64,000 nucleotides of DNA from Canna indica (GCA_034359265.1 CP136891.1:82044001-82108000), one strand, 5' to 3'; shown: positions 46,934 through 59,814, numbered from the stretch's first letter. Numbers and translations: made by a program. The notes: generated by a model not told the origin, from the letters alone.

Positions 46934-47463
46934 TAGGGTTGGCAACAGATCAGATACGGTGCAGATACTAGATTATCTGTATTCGCACCGCACCCCATAT
47001 CCGCTCATCCGTATCCGCACCGTATTCGCTACAGATATGAATATGGATATCCATATCTGCACCGCTTCAAATACGGATATCTGCACCATATTCGTATCCG
47101 CACCGTATTTAATAATAATATATTAAAATAATATATTTAATTAAAAAAATCAATAAATTACCAATTCATTGATCCAAAATAAATATATAATATACTTCAA
47201 AATTCATCTTGACATGAAATTACAATAGAGCTCTTATATATATGAATAACTTATATGGGCAAAATAGTAATTCAGAGACGCGAATAGGCGGTGCGGATAC
47301 GGTGCGGATCCACAGTCATATTCGTATCTGCACCATATCCGTGCAGATATAAGTTTTCTAACTCTGTATCCGTATTGATATCCATTTTTACTTGCGGATA
47401 TGGATCGGATACGGTGCAGATGCGGTTTTTAATTAGTGGATGCGGATAAAATTACCACCCCTA
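46934..47463. mobile_element. hAT-type element, TATCCG-rich family (copy 2), in copia
   Basis: Starts TAGGGTTGGCAACAG and ends TTACCACCCCTA, flanked by the perfect 8-bp duplication GTCTTAGT (46926-46933 and 47464-47471). It is the same family as 36488-36981: the end words, the AT core and the GATCCACAGTCATATTCGTA block are shared. Confidence 0.9.
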
Positions 47464-48489
47464 GTCTTAGTACCTTCCTCACTTGGTTCGTCTTTCATGG
47501 TTCTTGTGCTAATTCTTCCTTGTTTATTCTTCGAGCATCTACATATACTATCTTTCTGCTAGTATATGTTGATGATATCATTCTCACCGGCACCCCGATT
47601 GCTCCATTAACTGATCTTTTGGAAGCCCTTAAACGTGAGTTTGCCATGAAGGATCTTGGGCCACTCCACTTCTTCCTTGGAGTCGAGGCACACTATTCTC
47701 AAGATGGACTTTATCGTACATAGTCAAAGTATATTCATGATGCTCTTAATCGTAGTTCAATGCTTGATTGCAAACCTGTTGCCTCTCCTATAGCTAGTGG
47801 CTCTCGTCTTTCTCTTCATGATGGACAACCATTCTATGACCCTACTCTTTATCGCTGCATAGTAGGGTGTTTACAGTATCTCACACTTACTAGACCCGAT
47901 ATTGCCTTTACAGTAAATCATGTCTGTCAATTCATGCATCGACCTACTACTTCACATTGGCTTGCCGTCAAGAGGATTCTACGATATCTCAAAGGTACTA
48001 TTACTCATGGTCTTCTCATGCGGAAGGGGCCCCGTCTCCATTCTTCATGGGTTCTCTGATACTAATTGGGTCGGCAATCCGGATGATCGATGGTCTATCA
48101 GTGGATTTGTCATTTTTCTCGGTCCAATTTTGATTTCATGGAGTTCTAAAAAGTTGAATATTGTTGCACGCTCCAGTACCGAGTCTGGATATAATGCTAC
48201 TGCCGAGCTAATCTGGATCGAATCTCTCTTCAGAGAATTAGGCATTTCTCTACGGCATCCTCCCATTTCTCTATGTCTTTTATCTTACTGCCAATCATGT
48301 CTCCCATGCTTGCACAAAGCACATCGAGATTGATTATTATTTTATTCATGAGCATGTTTCTCGGAAGCAACTACTTATTCGATTTATCGGCTCTTCTGAT
48401 GTCCTCGCCAAGGGTCTTCCCACGTCACGATTCATGCAGCTTAAATTCAAACTCAATGTTTGTTCCCCCCATTTCGCTTATAGGGGAGT

Positions 48490-48635
48490 AATAGCCAACA
48501 ACATGCATAGTCGTCATGCATAGTCGTCGCCAATCATGTAAGATATTATCATGCAACCCTTGAGAAATGTATATAACGATAACTTTGTATTTATAGTAGA
48601 TAGTTCTAGATCTCCATGTATAACACTATAAATAC
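48490..48635 (+). repeat. Possible 3' LTR fragment of the copia element
   Basis: Follows a purine tract and includes a TATAAATA-like word (48625-48633) and a short tandem CATAGTCGTC repeat (48505-48530). The 5' LTR is absent, so the LTR call rests on position only. The next element is inserted at its end. Confidence 0.35.
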
Positions 48636-48638
48636 CTA

Positions 48639-50289
48639 GGGCGCGTTTGTTTCGCATGATAGGATTTCAGACGGATAGGAATTCAACTAGAATTAACTAG
48701 GATAAGAATCATGTGGGATAAGCTTATATCATATCCAACGTTTGTTGAAATCTCGGATAAGAATATTGGATAAGGCAAGATTTTTATATCTTATGTTTGT
48801 GTTAGCTCTGGATAAAAAAGTCAGATATTAATAATATAATACTTAAATTATAATGCACATTAATTTTCATTATAAGGGCATAACACCGACAAATTTCTAA
48901 TAAATACATAATTAAAAATTTTCAATCTTTTTATCAATTTACCTTGAGTAACCAAGTAACAAAGATCCAAATGGTCTCCTTACCTATGTTGGTCTACACA
49001 TTAAATCATTCTGATATAATATATTTTTTGCATTTTTCTTCTATCAGGTCATGAGTAATGATAGATGACATCCTTTTCAAAGTTTGAAGAACGTAAGAAA
49101 GCATATGATAGCTAAAGGTCATTGCAAATTGGCTTATGGAGATGGTGGCGATGATTAAGATGTTGATTTGGAAGATTTGTATGATTATAGTAGTATTTAT
49201 ATGTTGTAAAATCTGAAATTTAGGAAGTTTCCATTCTTTTCCATTTAATTAATTGCAAATATAGCTAAATCGGAGAATTAAGATAGATTTAGGCATTGAT
49301 ATGGCTGCATTTGTCTAAATACTGCAATAAGAATAGTAAGAAAATTAGTAGTAAGATCAGTAAAAAAAATTTAGAAAAGTAGCAGTAAGAATAGTAAAAA
49401 CAATAGCAATAAAAGGAACCTTATAGTAAGAACAATAAGAATCTTGCAAATTGCAATGATGAAAATTAAATATTTTTATCTTTCATATTCATTTCAACAA
49501 GTTTTCAGATTTGGGTATAGAGAAGTTGACTAAGAATTGCTTTCAATCTTTTTACCAATCTACAATTGAGTAACCAAGAAACAACAAATTGAAGTAAATT
49601 GCAAGAAATCGACTAATTCAGAAATCAAACTCTTTCAGATTCATTTCAATAAGTTTCCAGATTTGGGTACAGAAAAGTTGACTAAGAATTGCTTTCAATC
49701 TTTTTACCAATCTACAATTGAGTAACCAAGAAATAACATATCGAAGTAAATTGTAAGAAACCGACGAATTCAGAAATCAAATTAACCTCTACACGATTGC
49801 ACACAAGCTTGGCGCGAGCAGTGAAGGAAAAAGAGAAGAGGAAAAAGAAGAAGTAGAAGAGGGAGAAGAATAAAAGGAAGGAACAATAGAAGGAGCTCGC
49901 GTCTGTTAGCGGAGGAAAAGGAGGAGGAGAAGAGAAAAGAAAAGAAGGGGAAGGGGAATTTGCCGTGTATGCCGTCGTCATCGCTCAGATGAGGAGGAGA
50001 AGAAAAGCTCTCGTTGATAAGGCCGAGAATCCAAAAATCATGAGGAGAAGCAGAAACATATGAAGTCTATCAAGAATCGCGAGAGGCGCGTTCGAGGTTG
50101 AAGCTGTCAGACGAGAATAATTCCGCGGCTTTTAATTCCCACCTCCTTCGGGAGGATACTCATATCCCATTTGAACCGGAATTAGATCCTATGCTTATCC
50201 GAAATTTTTAAATTCATGACATAATTAAACATCTGATAGGAATTGGAAAATCCTATCCGGCACCAAAATCCGATGAAACAAACTTGCCC
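48639..50289. mobile_element. Harbinger-type non-autonomous element
   Basis: Inverted ends GGGCGCGTTTGTTTCG and, in reverse complement, GGGCAAGTTTGTTTCA are flanked by CTA on both sides (48636-48638 and 50290-50292). Further inward, GGATTTC/GGATAGGAATTC-type words pair with the other arm. The interior contains a tandem duplication (about 49485-49635 and 49636-49790) and a purine-rich stretch (49820-49950). No transposase is recognised. Confidence 0.72.
49485..49790. repeat. Tandem duplication of about 145 bp
   Basis: Both units contain AGTTGACTAAGAATTGCTTT and CAATTGAGTAACCAAGAAA and end in GACnAATTCAGAAATCAAA. A partial third copy with AGTAACCAAGTAACAAAGA lies near 48950. Confidence 0.8.
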
Positions 50290-50604
50290 CTAGTGAATGA
50301 ACCTCACATGATGAAGCAAAAACATTACTTCACGATTTCCTCCTCTATCTTCTATTAGTACTAATACTCATGATTAAGATAAGGAATAAGGTAAATATTT
50401 TTCTCATAAATAAAAAAATCTTACGAAATAAAATTATACTAAGTAAAAACAAATTTTAATTTATCTCATATATCAATTAATCGTATCATCTCTCGAAATA
50501 CTCATCACCGGAACTCTCGAAATACTCATCACCAGAAGGCCCTACACTAGCCCAATTATTCGTACTTTAACTCGCCCTCTCTTCTCATATTCAATACTAA
50601 ACTA

Positions 50605-51035
50605 TAAGGGTGAGCATCGATCGGGTCGGATCAAAAATCCAACCCGAATAATCCAAATCCAAATAAAATGCATTCTACACCACCCAACTCTACCCGATTA
50701 GGAATTCGGAGTCCAACCCAAATAACCCGAATAAAATCAAACCCCGACCCGAATAACCCAAAAAAAGAGAGTAAAAAATTAAATTAAAAATATAACTCTA
50801 CTAGAAATTAAACTCAAGACCTCTTGAATTTCATTTTCAACTCTCCAACCACCAAACCAACATCAAATTTTATAATTATAACATACATAAATATATACCG
50901 ACCTGAATAAAGGATTGAAATTTTTAAAATTCCAACCCAACCCGACCTGAGTTACCCAAATAACCCAATCTGAATTGAATTTTGGAATCAATTTTTTCGA
51001 ATTATTTAGATCGGTTCGAATTTTACTCACCCCTA
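50605..51035. mobile_element. hAT-type element rich in CCCGAAT words
   Basis: Starts TAAGGGTGAGCA and ends TACTCACCCCTA, flanked by CTAAACTA (50597-50604) and CTAAGCTA (51036-51043), 8-bp repeats differing at one base. There is no coding potential. Confidence 0.8.
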
Positions 51036-51220
51036 CTAAGCTATGCATCATCATGATCATACAACAAATGCAGTAACCATAAAGTAACATAGTATACTAT
51101 CACTATCACATGTAGCAACAGTCGAATCTCGCTCTTTTAAAAGACGCAACACTTGAAAATATCCGTCTGAAGGCTCTTATGGAACTCTATCCACTACATG
51201 TATAGATGCAAAAAAAAAAC

Positions 51221-54200
51221 TTAGTCAAACACATCATCATCGTCGTCAGGGAGAGGTTGGGCAGCAGCTGCAGCAAGTTCTGCTTCGTGCCTGCAGAGTA
51301 AGGGCAGTGGTGTTGGTTAGACTATAGATGAGATCATGAGAGCAGAAGAAGTGGTAAATGCACAAGGTAAACACAAACAATAACATGTATTACTAATTCA
51401 AAACAAATATTTCCACCAACAAAAGAATATTATAGCATATTATATTTAAGATTAGAGCTTACTGTTGTTGTGCAGCCAGGTCGATCTGCACCTCTGGAGG
51501 AGCAAGGGCAGGTGATTCAACAAAATGGAGATTGGGATCCCTGCTCATGAAATTTCAAGTCAGCTCAGCCAAAAACATATTTAAGAATGTTTTATCCAAA
51601 CAAAGCAATTGTTCATACCCTGCAAGTTTCCTAGCAAGATAGAGGAATGGCTTCTCAAAGTTATAATTACTCTTCGCTGAAATTTCGTAGTATTGGAGAT
51701 TCTTCTTCCTGTGAAATGTAACTTGTTTTGCTCTAACTTGCCTGTTCTTCACATCAACCTTGTTACCACAGAGCACAATTGGAATATTTTCACAGACCCT
51801 GGTATCCAATACAAAGGAAAGTCAAGAGTCAATACATTTGGAACAAAGGGACCAGCTAAAGATAAAATCAGAAGATGGTTTGTTTAAAAAATCCCATGAA
51901 AATACCTGCATATGTCACGATGCCATGTTGGGACATTTTTGTATGTTAATCGAGCAGTGACATCAAACATAATGATAGCACACTGGCCATGGATACTGTA
52001 GAAGCAAAACAAGAGAAATAATCAGATTGACTCATAAGATAGCTTTCATCTCAAACAGGCATCCCAAATAGATAGGGCTTGTTTGGAGGGCTTGTTTGGT
52101 TAACACGAAGTGGTGCGGGAAGTAAAACTTCCCAGGAAGTTGACATTTATTGTTTTGTTCGATTGACACAATTAATGGACGAAGTGTTCTAAAAAATTGC
52201 AAAAACATGAACTAACTTTCCAAGGTGACCTACTGTGTAACTTGGGAGGAAGTAAAACTTGTTTTGTTTTGCATTATATTGGAGTAAAAAGACATTATTA
52301 TCCTCATTTTTTCCACTTTGGTTCTCCCTTGCAGCGAGTCACGCCATCACCCGTCTCACTCAACTCCTCAAATAAAAATAAAATTTTAATATATACTAAA
52401 TTTTATATAATTCATATATATATATAGTTATATTAATTATATATGAAAAATTATATTATATTCTACATATATGTTAAAATATCAATTTACAAAACTAATT
52501 TTTCATGTATACTAAATTATATACAATTATATAAATTATATATATGAGAAAACTATATTAATTATAACTTTAAATATATATGACAAAGAATAAAACTATT
52601 AATTTACAACTGAAGGGTATATAGGATATATTGGACAATGGACATTTAGTGTGTAACTTGGGTAGTACCTAAGTCAACCAAACATGTCGGGAGTTAATTC
52701 AAGGGATCTTGTCAACCAAACATTACTTATGTGCTTACCGTGAAATCTATATGGGAAGTTAATTCATGAAAAGTACAACTTACTATAGAAAGTTATATCT
52801 AGGGGTGGCAAATGAAACCAGTTAACCGAACCATAAAATTTGATTTCGGATAGTAAATTTGTGGTTCGATTTTAGTTAGAGAATATAAAAAACCTATTAA
52901 ATTCAATTGGGTTTTGATTACCAATTCGCAGATAACCGTTAGCCAAAATCGGTTATATATTACGATTTCGGTTACCAATTATCCGCAAATAACCGGTATC
53001 TGAAACTGCTATAAGTAATTATTTTAGTAATCTTTAGATATTTCATAATCCAATTTTCTAATCGGTTATCCATTTACTAATTGGTTAATCAGTTATTAAA
53101 CGAAAAATTGGCTCTATCCGAACCAAACTAACCAATTTCGGTTATCCGCCAGATAATTGAAACTAGTTTCGATTTTGGATAGTAGTTTTTATAACAAAAG
53201 TTGTAAACAAATATCAATGATCCAGAGATTATTAAATTATAAGGACATGATTAAATATTTTCAAATGATATAAGTATAATATATAATAAATAATTGTTAT
53301 GGATACTAAAAAAAATAAAAAAATAAATCTACTGATATTTAAGTAATACTAACTTCAGAAAATAAATAGTATTTTCATACTAAAAGTCAAAATGCACAAG
53401 TGCAGTATGAGTTGTATGATAGTGTATAACATAACTTTCTACTAAAAGGAAAAAAAATTCTTCATTGTTGAAGAGAAAACATTTTTTAAGAATATATTGC
53501 ATATAGACCTTAAGATTATTGAGAATGAAAGAGAATATGAAATTTAACTGTTATCATACAACTTCAATATTATCGATGTGCCATTTATAGAACATTAATG
53601 TTCATCTATTCTAGAAAGATATTGTTTCTCTTAAATACTTTATTTTTTTTCTAATGCACTACTACTACATTCTTGAAAAATCAAAATAATTCAAAAAAAA
53701 TGTGCATGAGGAAAAAAAACATATTTTTGGAGACAGCCGGGCTATTTCACCAATCCAACTGCAAGAATCTAACATATCCTTACATAACAAGTTTCACAAA
53801 GTAGTCATGGACTGTATAACTTGTAAAAGTTTTTCCATTTTCCATTTTTTTTATAAATCTTCCTTCTTATCTCAGCATCACCATGTGTAATAATATAAAT
53901 CCTCCATAACATGAAAGCAATGTTAAAAACAGTAATTAAGGACTCCAATTGCACCATGTCATTTGGTGAGAAAAAGGAACACGGAATGGTTCCTTATAAA
54001 ATTAGACAGATAAAGATGCATTCTCACAGGTTCAACTAAATGAGGAGAGATTTAAGAGAGGAAGTCATACTAGTAACCGTCCCTAAGCCCGCCAAACCTC
54101 TCCTGACCTGCAGTATCCCAGCAATAGAATCGGATCTTCCCACAGTTGGTGAAGAAATCCAAGGGATGAACCTCAACACCAATAGTGGCTACAGAATACA

Positions 54201-54735
54201 ATTTAAAAAGATTAACATATAAAATATAACACACATATATAAGTATGTATATATATAATAAAGACACTCCCATAATACTTACGCTCATACTTCTTCTCAA
54301 ATTCTCCAGTAAGATGTCTCTTAACGAATGTAGTTTTCCCTGCATCATTAGACGACGAAATGAGATGAGAATATACAAGTCTGTTGTTTAGTGTGCAAAC
54401 AAGGAAAGAAATGTGGAAACAGAAACAAGTAACTCTGAAGAACTAATATGTATGATCTGCTAAGAAAGATCCGCTAGCACAACCAAAAACATAATGAAAA
54501 TTAAAGCAGGCACTAGGCGATCACCGGTTCCACCATCGCCAACGAGAACAAGCTTAAAACTCGGATAGTCGACTGTCTGTTGATTCGGCAATGCCTGCAA
54601 ACGAGAACGACCAAAGGAGAAAACGAGATCTGTATATAAATCAGAGATAAACAAGAACAGAAGAAAAGAAAACAAAATCCATAAACCATAATTAGACGAA
54701 TGAAACAAGGGGTTGAGGTTTTGGAGGCTTACCAT
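51221..54735 (-). CDS. RAN: Ran small GTPase
   Basis: Eight coding exons on the minus strand: 54733-54735 (ATG alone), 54525-54594, 54283-54339, 54071-54188, 51906-51995, 51619-51798, 51463-51540 and 51221-51290. They give 221 residues, the usual plant Ran length. Ran controls nuclear import and export through importins and exportins, and spindle assembly. Visible motifs: the P-loop G-D-G-G-T-G-K-T (residues 20-27), switch I with T45, D-T-A-G-Q-E (68-73), N-K-V-D (125-128), S-A-K (153-155) and the acidic C-terminal tail D-D-D-D-D-V-F-D. All introns are GT-AG. The start codon is split from the rest by an intron, so exon 1 contributes only Met. The fourth coding intron (51996-54070) is about 2.1 kb and holds transposon debris. 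No damage is seen; this looks functional. Confidence 0.95.
52080..52800. mobile_element. MITE remnant in the long Ran intron
   Basis: Contains GTTTGGTTAACACGAAG near the left and TCAACCAAACATTACTT near the right, an inverted relationship typical of Harbinger-type MITEs. Related text lies at 2660-2810. Boundaries and target duplication are uncertain. Confidence 0.45.
52801..53180. mobile_element. Truncated hAT-type element in the Ran intron
   Basis: Begins CTAGGGGTGGCAAATG, the usual hAT-like start here, followed by TTAACCG and CGGTTA words as in the element at 1724-2323. No right terminus is found, so it is truncated or decayed. Confidence 0.45.
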
Positions 54736-55643
54736 CAGATCGCGTCCCGCTTAGTCGAGGGGGACGAGAACGGGAATGGCGGAGCGGGCGAAGGAGTGAT
54801 TCAAGAACCCTAATGTACTTGGCGCTTGAGAGACAACGAGGAAGAAATACTGAAACAGAGAACGCTTCATAACCACGCATGCATCCTGGCCGTTGGATTT
54901 GGGCTGTTGATTGATGATGGGTTTGAGCTGATGACGCACAGGCTTCAATGGGCTGAGCCTTATTCAGCCCAATCTCGTTGACATCTTGCATTATATCAAA
55001 GTGCTTTTCTTTTTTTATGGAAAAAATAACACGTGGCACCATGACACGCTGACAATTGTAGTATTTTGTGGTCGCTAGGTCGCCTGCGCCCGACTCGCAC
55101 GAACCCGATCTGAGCCCATAGCGAGCCACACACGGCGAGGTAGTCTTTTGCGCTCGCGAGCGCGGCCGCATCTTTTGGCCCGAATTAATGCTCAAATTAA
55201 ACATGCACACGACCGAACCTGACAAGCACGTCATACAATATATAGCAAAGGCAGCCTATTTCTCCAATAACCCATAAAATACCACAAGACAGCAGCTCAC
55301 TTGGATTCATGCATCGAAGGGGAACCAAGCGGCCACCGATGTACAAAATACAAATAGCGCATGCAAGTAGTCGTCTGCTGAAATGGGTAGATTACAAACC
55401 CGAAATACGTACGTAATTAATGATCACTCACAGCACATATAGGTGATTAAGGTGCCACGTCTTCCGTGGAACGTCCTTAGTTAACTCGCACCACTGCAGT
55501 TTACAATATATCGCATATCACATACACTCCCAGTATCGATCGGTTGATGGAATTATTGTGTTATGCCGGAGAAAGAGAGAAGAGAAGGCATGGTGAAGTA
55601 CAGAAGTAGTAATTAAAGGGGGCTGCTCTCAACGCCGAATTCC
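54736..55643. other. Intergenic region between Ran and DUF642 genes
   Basis: It holds the Ran promoter and leader and the 3' untranslated region of the DUF642 gene. A 180-codon minus-strand frame (54692-55234) overlaps Ran exon 1 and has no recognised domain. Confidence 0.4.
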
Positions 55644-57909
55644 TCAGTGGCCCCGAACGCTCAACAGCGACACGTCATCCACGACGGGCCCGCAGAGCGA
55701 GCCGTCGTTCTTGGTGTGGTAGAAGGTGCTGAGGAAGACGACGCGGGTGCGATTGGCGATGGCCGTGAACTGGAGCACCGCCCTCTTGTACCCGCCTAAG
55801 CCCTTGGACTCATAGGGCACCTTCACGGTGCCGCGCGCCGCGAACGCCTCCACCACCATGGACCCTTCGCAGCCGTTCCCGGCGTCGCCCACTGAGAAGG
55901 TCAGCGCGTAGACCTTCCCCGCGGTGGTGCGCGCCACCTGCGCGAGCGCGCTCTCCTTCCCGGCCACCAGCTCCACTGCGCGCTTCCCGTGCGGCACCAC
56001 GAAGTGCTCGGAGTCGATGTACTTGACGGCCTTGAGCGACTCCACCATCCACCCCGGCAGCGGCGAGTGGTCGTCCTCGATGTTAGGCGGGATCAGCACC
56101 CCGCATGTTGTCTTCGGCAGGAAGTACGGCCCTTCCTCGAAGTCGCGGTTCTTCAGCAAGTTTTCTGATTCGAAGAACAAGGCAGAAAGATTAGCAATCG
56201 ATCGAAGCAGCGAAGAGTCAAATCAATCGATGGGAAAACAGCTATCAGAGTAATCAGTAGTACCTTTGGTGAGGTGGGGAGGGTAGAGGGTTCTGATGGC
56301 AACGGCGTCGATGAGGGGGCCGCAGGCAGGGTCTTCCTCAACGCCGGGGTTGTGGATGACGAGGGTGACCTCGTCGAAGAGGGCTTCGAAGCCCCAGGCG
56401 TAGTAGTCCCCGCAGGTGCTGCTGTAGGCGGTCTGCACGGGGAGAATGCCGAAGTCGGGGGTGACGGAGACGTTGAGGCGCTCGTCCTGGGCGCAGGTGC
56501 GGGAGGCGCTGAAGGTGATGGAGTAGTACATGCCTTTCTGCACCTTGAGCTTCTGCTTGATGGAGGCCTCGTTGCCGAGGCGGATGGCGTAGGAGCCCTC
56601 CGGCACCACCAGCAGCATGTCGCCCTGCTTGTGCCCGGATTCGATGTACTCCACGAAGCCGACCACCTCCCACTGCGGAATCGCGAACCGGTTCATCACC
56701 TGCGTCCCGTTCAAATCCGACGGCTTGGGATTCTGCTCGAAGTCCCCGTTCGGCAGCAACCCTGCACGCACATCGATCCATCAATTAAAATGCATCAATT
56801 GAAAAAGAGCAGAGGAGGAGGAGATTGGGTTAGATCCGGGTTCGATGGTTGAGTCAATTGGCCCAGCCCGACACGAGTGCAGGCGCAGCGGGAAGATGAA
56901 TGAGCCATTAATTCGATGTCGGATGTAACAATGAAAAAGGAAGTCGAGACTGATGCCTACCCATGTGCGCCATTTGATCCGAATCGTGCAGCGATCAGGG
57001 AGCAGTGGATCTGCCTGTCAAAAGTACCAGGTGCCAGACACCGATCAGCTCGTCGTCTGGGCTCCAGCCAAATAAGTCGGCGCCTACGTTTTTCTCTACT
57101 TAACGCAATTTTGCCAAGTTTGTCATAGTAATTGATTGCTCCAGCTGCCACTGGAGCCCACCTCTGTTCACAGAGCCGTACTTACGTGTCGCTCTCATCT
57201 TTAGATCCATGCCCACGAGTTAGAACCACGTTGGCTCCGGTTTAACCGGTTCAGTTTAAAACATGCTGTTGATTTATTTTTTAAAAGACAAGCTGGACCA
57301 TCCAGGTTTATAAATATACATGCATTAATTAAATGCAGCCATAGTTAGGCACTTCATAGCATGCATGATATGACTGCACGAGGTACCCAAGTAAATTTCA
57401 CCATGTAGTCCGTAATTCCGTAAATTATAAATCTGAATCATCGAAAGTTAAGCCTGTAGCGTTGCGCACCAGGCACAGCAATTAATTTATGTACTGCAAT
57501 ATGTAACGCATATATTAACTGCTAGTGCGCTCGGATCACTAAATAACCCCCCTTGTACAAATAATTAATATATCGTTTCCCAGTAATTATGACGTTTGAA
57601 AGCACGAGAGGAAGAGAATATTTCGGTGTCTGTTTCAAGAGAGTAAACTAATTGAGATCGAGCCTGGAGACAAGTACACTTCTCTGGAAGTGCCAGATCA
57701 CGCCTACCAGTGAAGTGAACTACCGCGAGAGAAATCGAAGCAGAAAACACAAGTAGCTCATAGAGGATATGGAAACAGTGAGCAGATTCGTATGTAGTAG
57801 ACGAAGACAAGTTAAGGAACTCACCATCTCTGATCGCAAGGGCGACGTCAAGGGCCGAGCAAAGCAGCAGAATCGCCGTAGCGTAATGCAGCATCGTCTT
57901 CTTCGCCAT
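55644..57909 (-). CDS. DUF642 secreted protein (cell-wall type)
   Basis: Three exons on the minus strand: 57825-57909, 56264-56761 and 55644-56164, giving 367 residues, the usual DUF642 length. Residues 1-25 form a signal peptide (hydrophobic core A-I-L-L-L-C-S-A-L, A-L-A end). Two galactose-binding-like halves follow: the first starts L-L-P-N-G-D-F-E, the second L-L-K-N-R-D-F-E-E-G-P. Each has a paired-Cys C-G-P motif (A-C-G-P-L-I-D and L-C-G-P-V-V-D-D). DUF642 proteins are plant-specific wall proteins reported to bind cellulose or influence pectin methylesterase activity; the ligand here cannot be read. Exons are strongly GC-rich, unlike the AT-rich flanks. Introns are GT-AG. I see no damage. 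The long antisense frame at 56274-56852 is a by-product of the GC-rich codons. Confidence 0.95.
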
Positions 57910-59810
57910 TACCTTCCTCTACAGCAGCGGCGCCGGCAGCGACTGAGAAGAAAGAAGCAGGGAGGGAAAGGGAGTGTCGAAGATGGGGTGGGCGGGGTTG
58001 GCATTTTATGGATGGGGGTAGAGGAGAAGACCCTCGGATGGCGGAGAAATCTTGAGACTGCCACTCTAGCGGATTCGATGGCACGTGTAGGTGGGCCACC
58101 CTTTTGAATGCCGGTCTCGCGCGCCACTGCCGTAGGAAGACGACGACGTCGCCCATCTAAATTACGCTTCCGCCCTCCTCCTTCGACCGCCACCGCAGAT
58201 GGGGCGGCGACACTGCCTACCCCTCCATCACGTGGGGAGTCTCCCGGGTCGCCGTCACGCGCTGCGCCGCTCAAGCGAGGATGCTGAGGGGCATTTTCGT
58301 CAATCAGGGAAATAGTGGACATGATTCGAGTAGATATAGTCATATAGTTTGGAATCTCGTCACAGTGAATCAAATTTCATTTCAGGAATAATATTTCAGC
58401 ATATCTCACTGTTTTTGTTTTTTACTTATTTTTGTTACATTTTTCACGCTAAAATTACTCATTTTTTATATAAAAAAAATAATGTTATATAAAAATATGT
58501 GGCGGAGGAAGAGATGGAGATGAAGGCGGCAGGAATATAAAAATAAATATGCAGGCAGGTGCATGGTGGGGATGTCGAAGAATAGTTGGGCCGTATCACA
58601 TGTTGCGGATTAAAGTACGCCTGGAGGTGGTTGAAGTGTGCTTCGGCGAAGCAGTGAAATGAATCCTGGAAAATAATATCCATTTATTATATTTTTTGTA
58701 TTTTCTTTTTCGGTGAAAATTAATTTAACGCATAATTCGCTTCGAAATTATGCGTAAGCGCGAGGTAGGCGCGTCTTGCGTCTTCTAGCTGTTAACAGTT
58801 AACAGTGAGGGTCATGGACGGATGACGGTGTGTTCTCGAGGTGCGCACGGAGGTTCTATGCGCATGTGCGATAAATAATAGAAAAAGAAACAGATTTGGT
58901 CTTGGTAATTTGTGTTGTTTTCATTATCGACGAGTGTATTGATTCTTTCCGCATATAGCATTTCCTATGTGTGTTTTGTGCTTCTGATTTGGCTTTATAT
59001 TCCCCGCTTGGGATTAGTAGTTCCATCGTTTAGTTTGGGTTATTAGTTTCATATTCTGCCGTATATTTTATACGAATAATTATTTCTTTTAGTAAATTGA
59101 GTTCGTTGTCGGCTCATAGATTATGTTGAATAAAAATAATAATTTAGGTTGATTGGATCAAGGGTGTGGTTGTGATTTTATACGTTGTCTTTCCATCCGC
59201 TGACAATCCAGCATAAGAAATGACTGATTAAACATTGCACAGATCTTAAGCTACAGCCTTCTATCATTTTATAAATTACAAGTATAGTTCTATTTCCATG
59301 ATCCAACTTAATTAATTTGTAAACTTTATGACAAAATTAAGGATGCGATATGAAATATATATGTGTATTAATTATATACAGGAACACCCCACGAGGTGAT
59401 GGGGTCCAACGTTATTGGGAGGGTGGGGAAGGGATTTGCTGTTCCCTTACCCTGTCTTTAATTGTTCTATGATTCTATCAATAAAAATGGCTTTATCTTC
59501 AATTATTGACCATATTATTAATTTTGTCCTCTACTTTGGTTCAGCAAGCAAACCTTGTTCCTTGTCACTGCTCTACGTATGTACTTAAATACCGGGACAC
59601 GACCTACACCAGTTAAAGCATGCACAATAGTATCAAGTATCAACGTGGAGTGTGACTTCGGTGACAATTAATTAATTCTACTTCTTTGACAGTATAAAAT
59701 ACATGGTGATGGGTGAATGCAAATTTATCATGTGCTGGATGCTAACTCGATCCACTGGTGGAACCGACGTACAAATTAATATTGCAAGGCAATTAAAAAT
59801 AAAATCTGAA
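57910..59810. other. Upstream of DUF642, then AT-rich intergenic DNA
   Basis: 57910-58310 is GC-rich and probably contains the DUF642 promoter and leader, with short overlapping frames on both strands. Beyond 58380 I see no gene and no clear element. Confidence 0.4.
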
Positions 59811-59814
59811 TTAA

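Larger units (their letters stand above)
45610..48490 (+). pseudogene. Ty1/copia retrotransposon polyprotein, split by two hAT insertions
   Basis: The pieces 45661-45981, 46557-46933 and 47464-48480 form the C-terminal half of a copia polyprotein. The first ends at the reverse-transcriptase entry (W-A-Y-K-I-K-W), the second continues R-Q-L-D-I-K-N-A-L-L and A-F-L-Y-G-L-K-Q-A-P-R-A-W-F, and the third has Y-V-D-D-I-I-L-T-G, the connection region and RNase H (S-S-T-E-S-G-Y-N-A-T-A-E). Stops and shifts occur, including TAG near 47720 and others after 46828. A purine tract at about 48480-48488 precedes a possible 3' LTR start. Gag, protease and integrase are absent, so it is 5'-truncated. Confidence 0.85.

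Noticed and set aside
54692..55234. A 180-codon minus-strand frame upstream of and overlapping Ran exon 1
   Set aside because: It has no recognised domain and overlaps the Ran start codon exon in another frame; most likely chance.
56274..56852. A 192-codon plus-strand frame across the DUF642 gene
   Set aside because: It is antisense to a strongly conserved exon. Its Gly/Val/Glu-rich composition is that expected from GC-rich codons read backwards.
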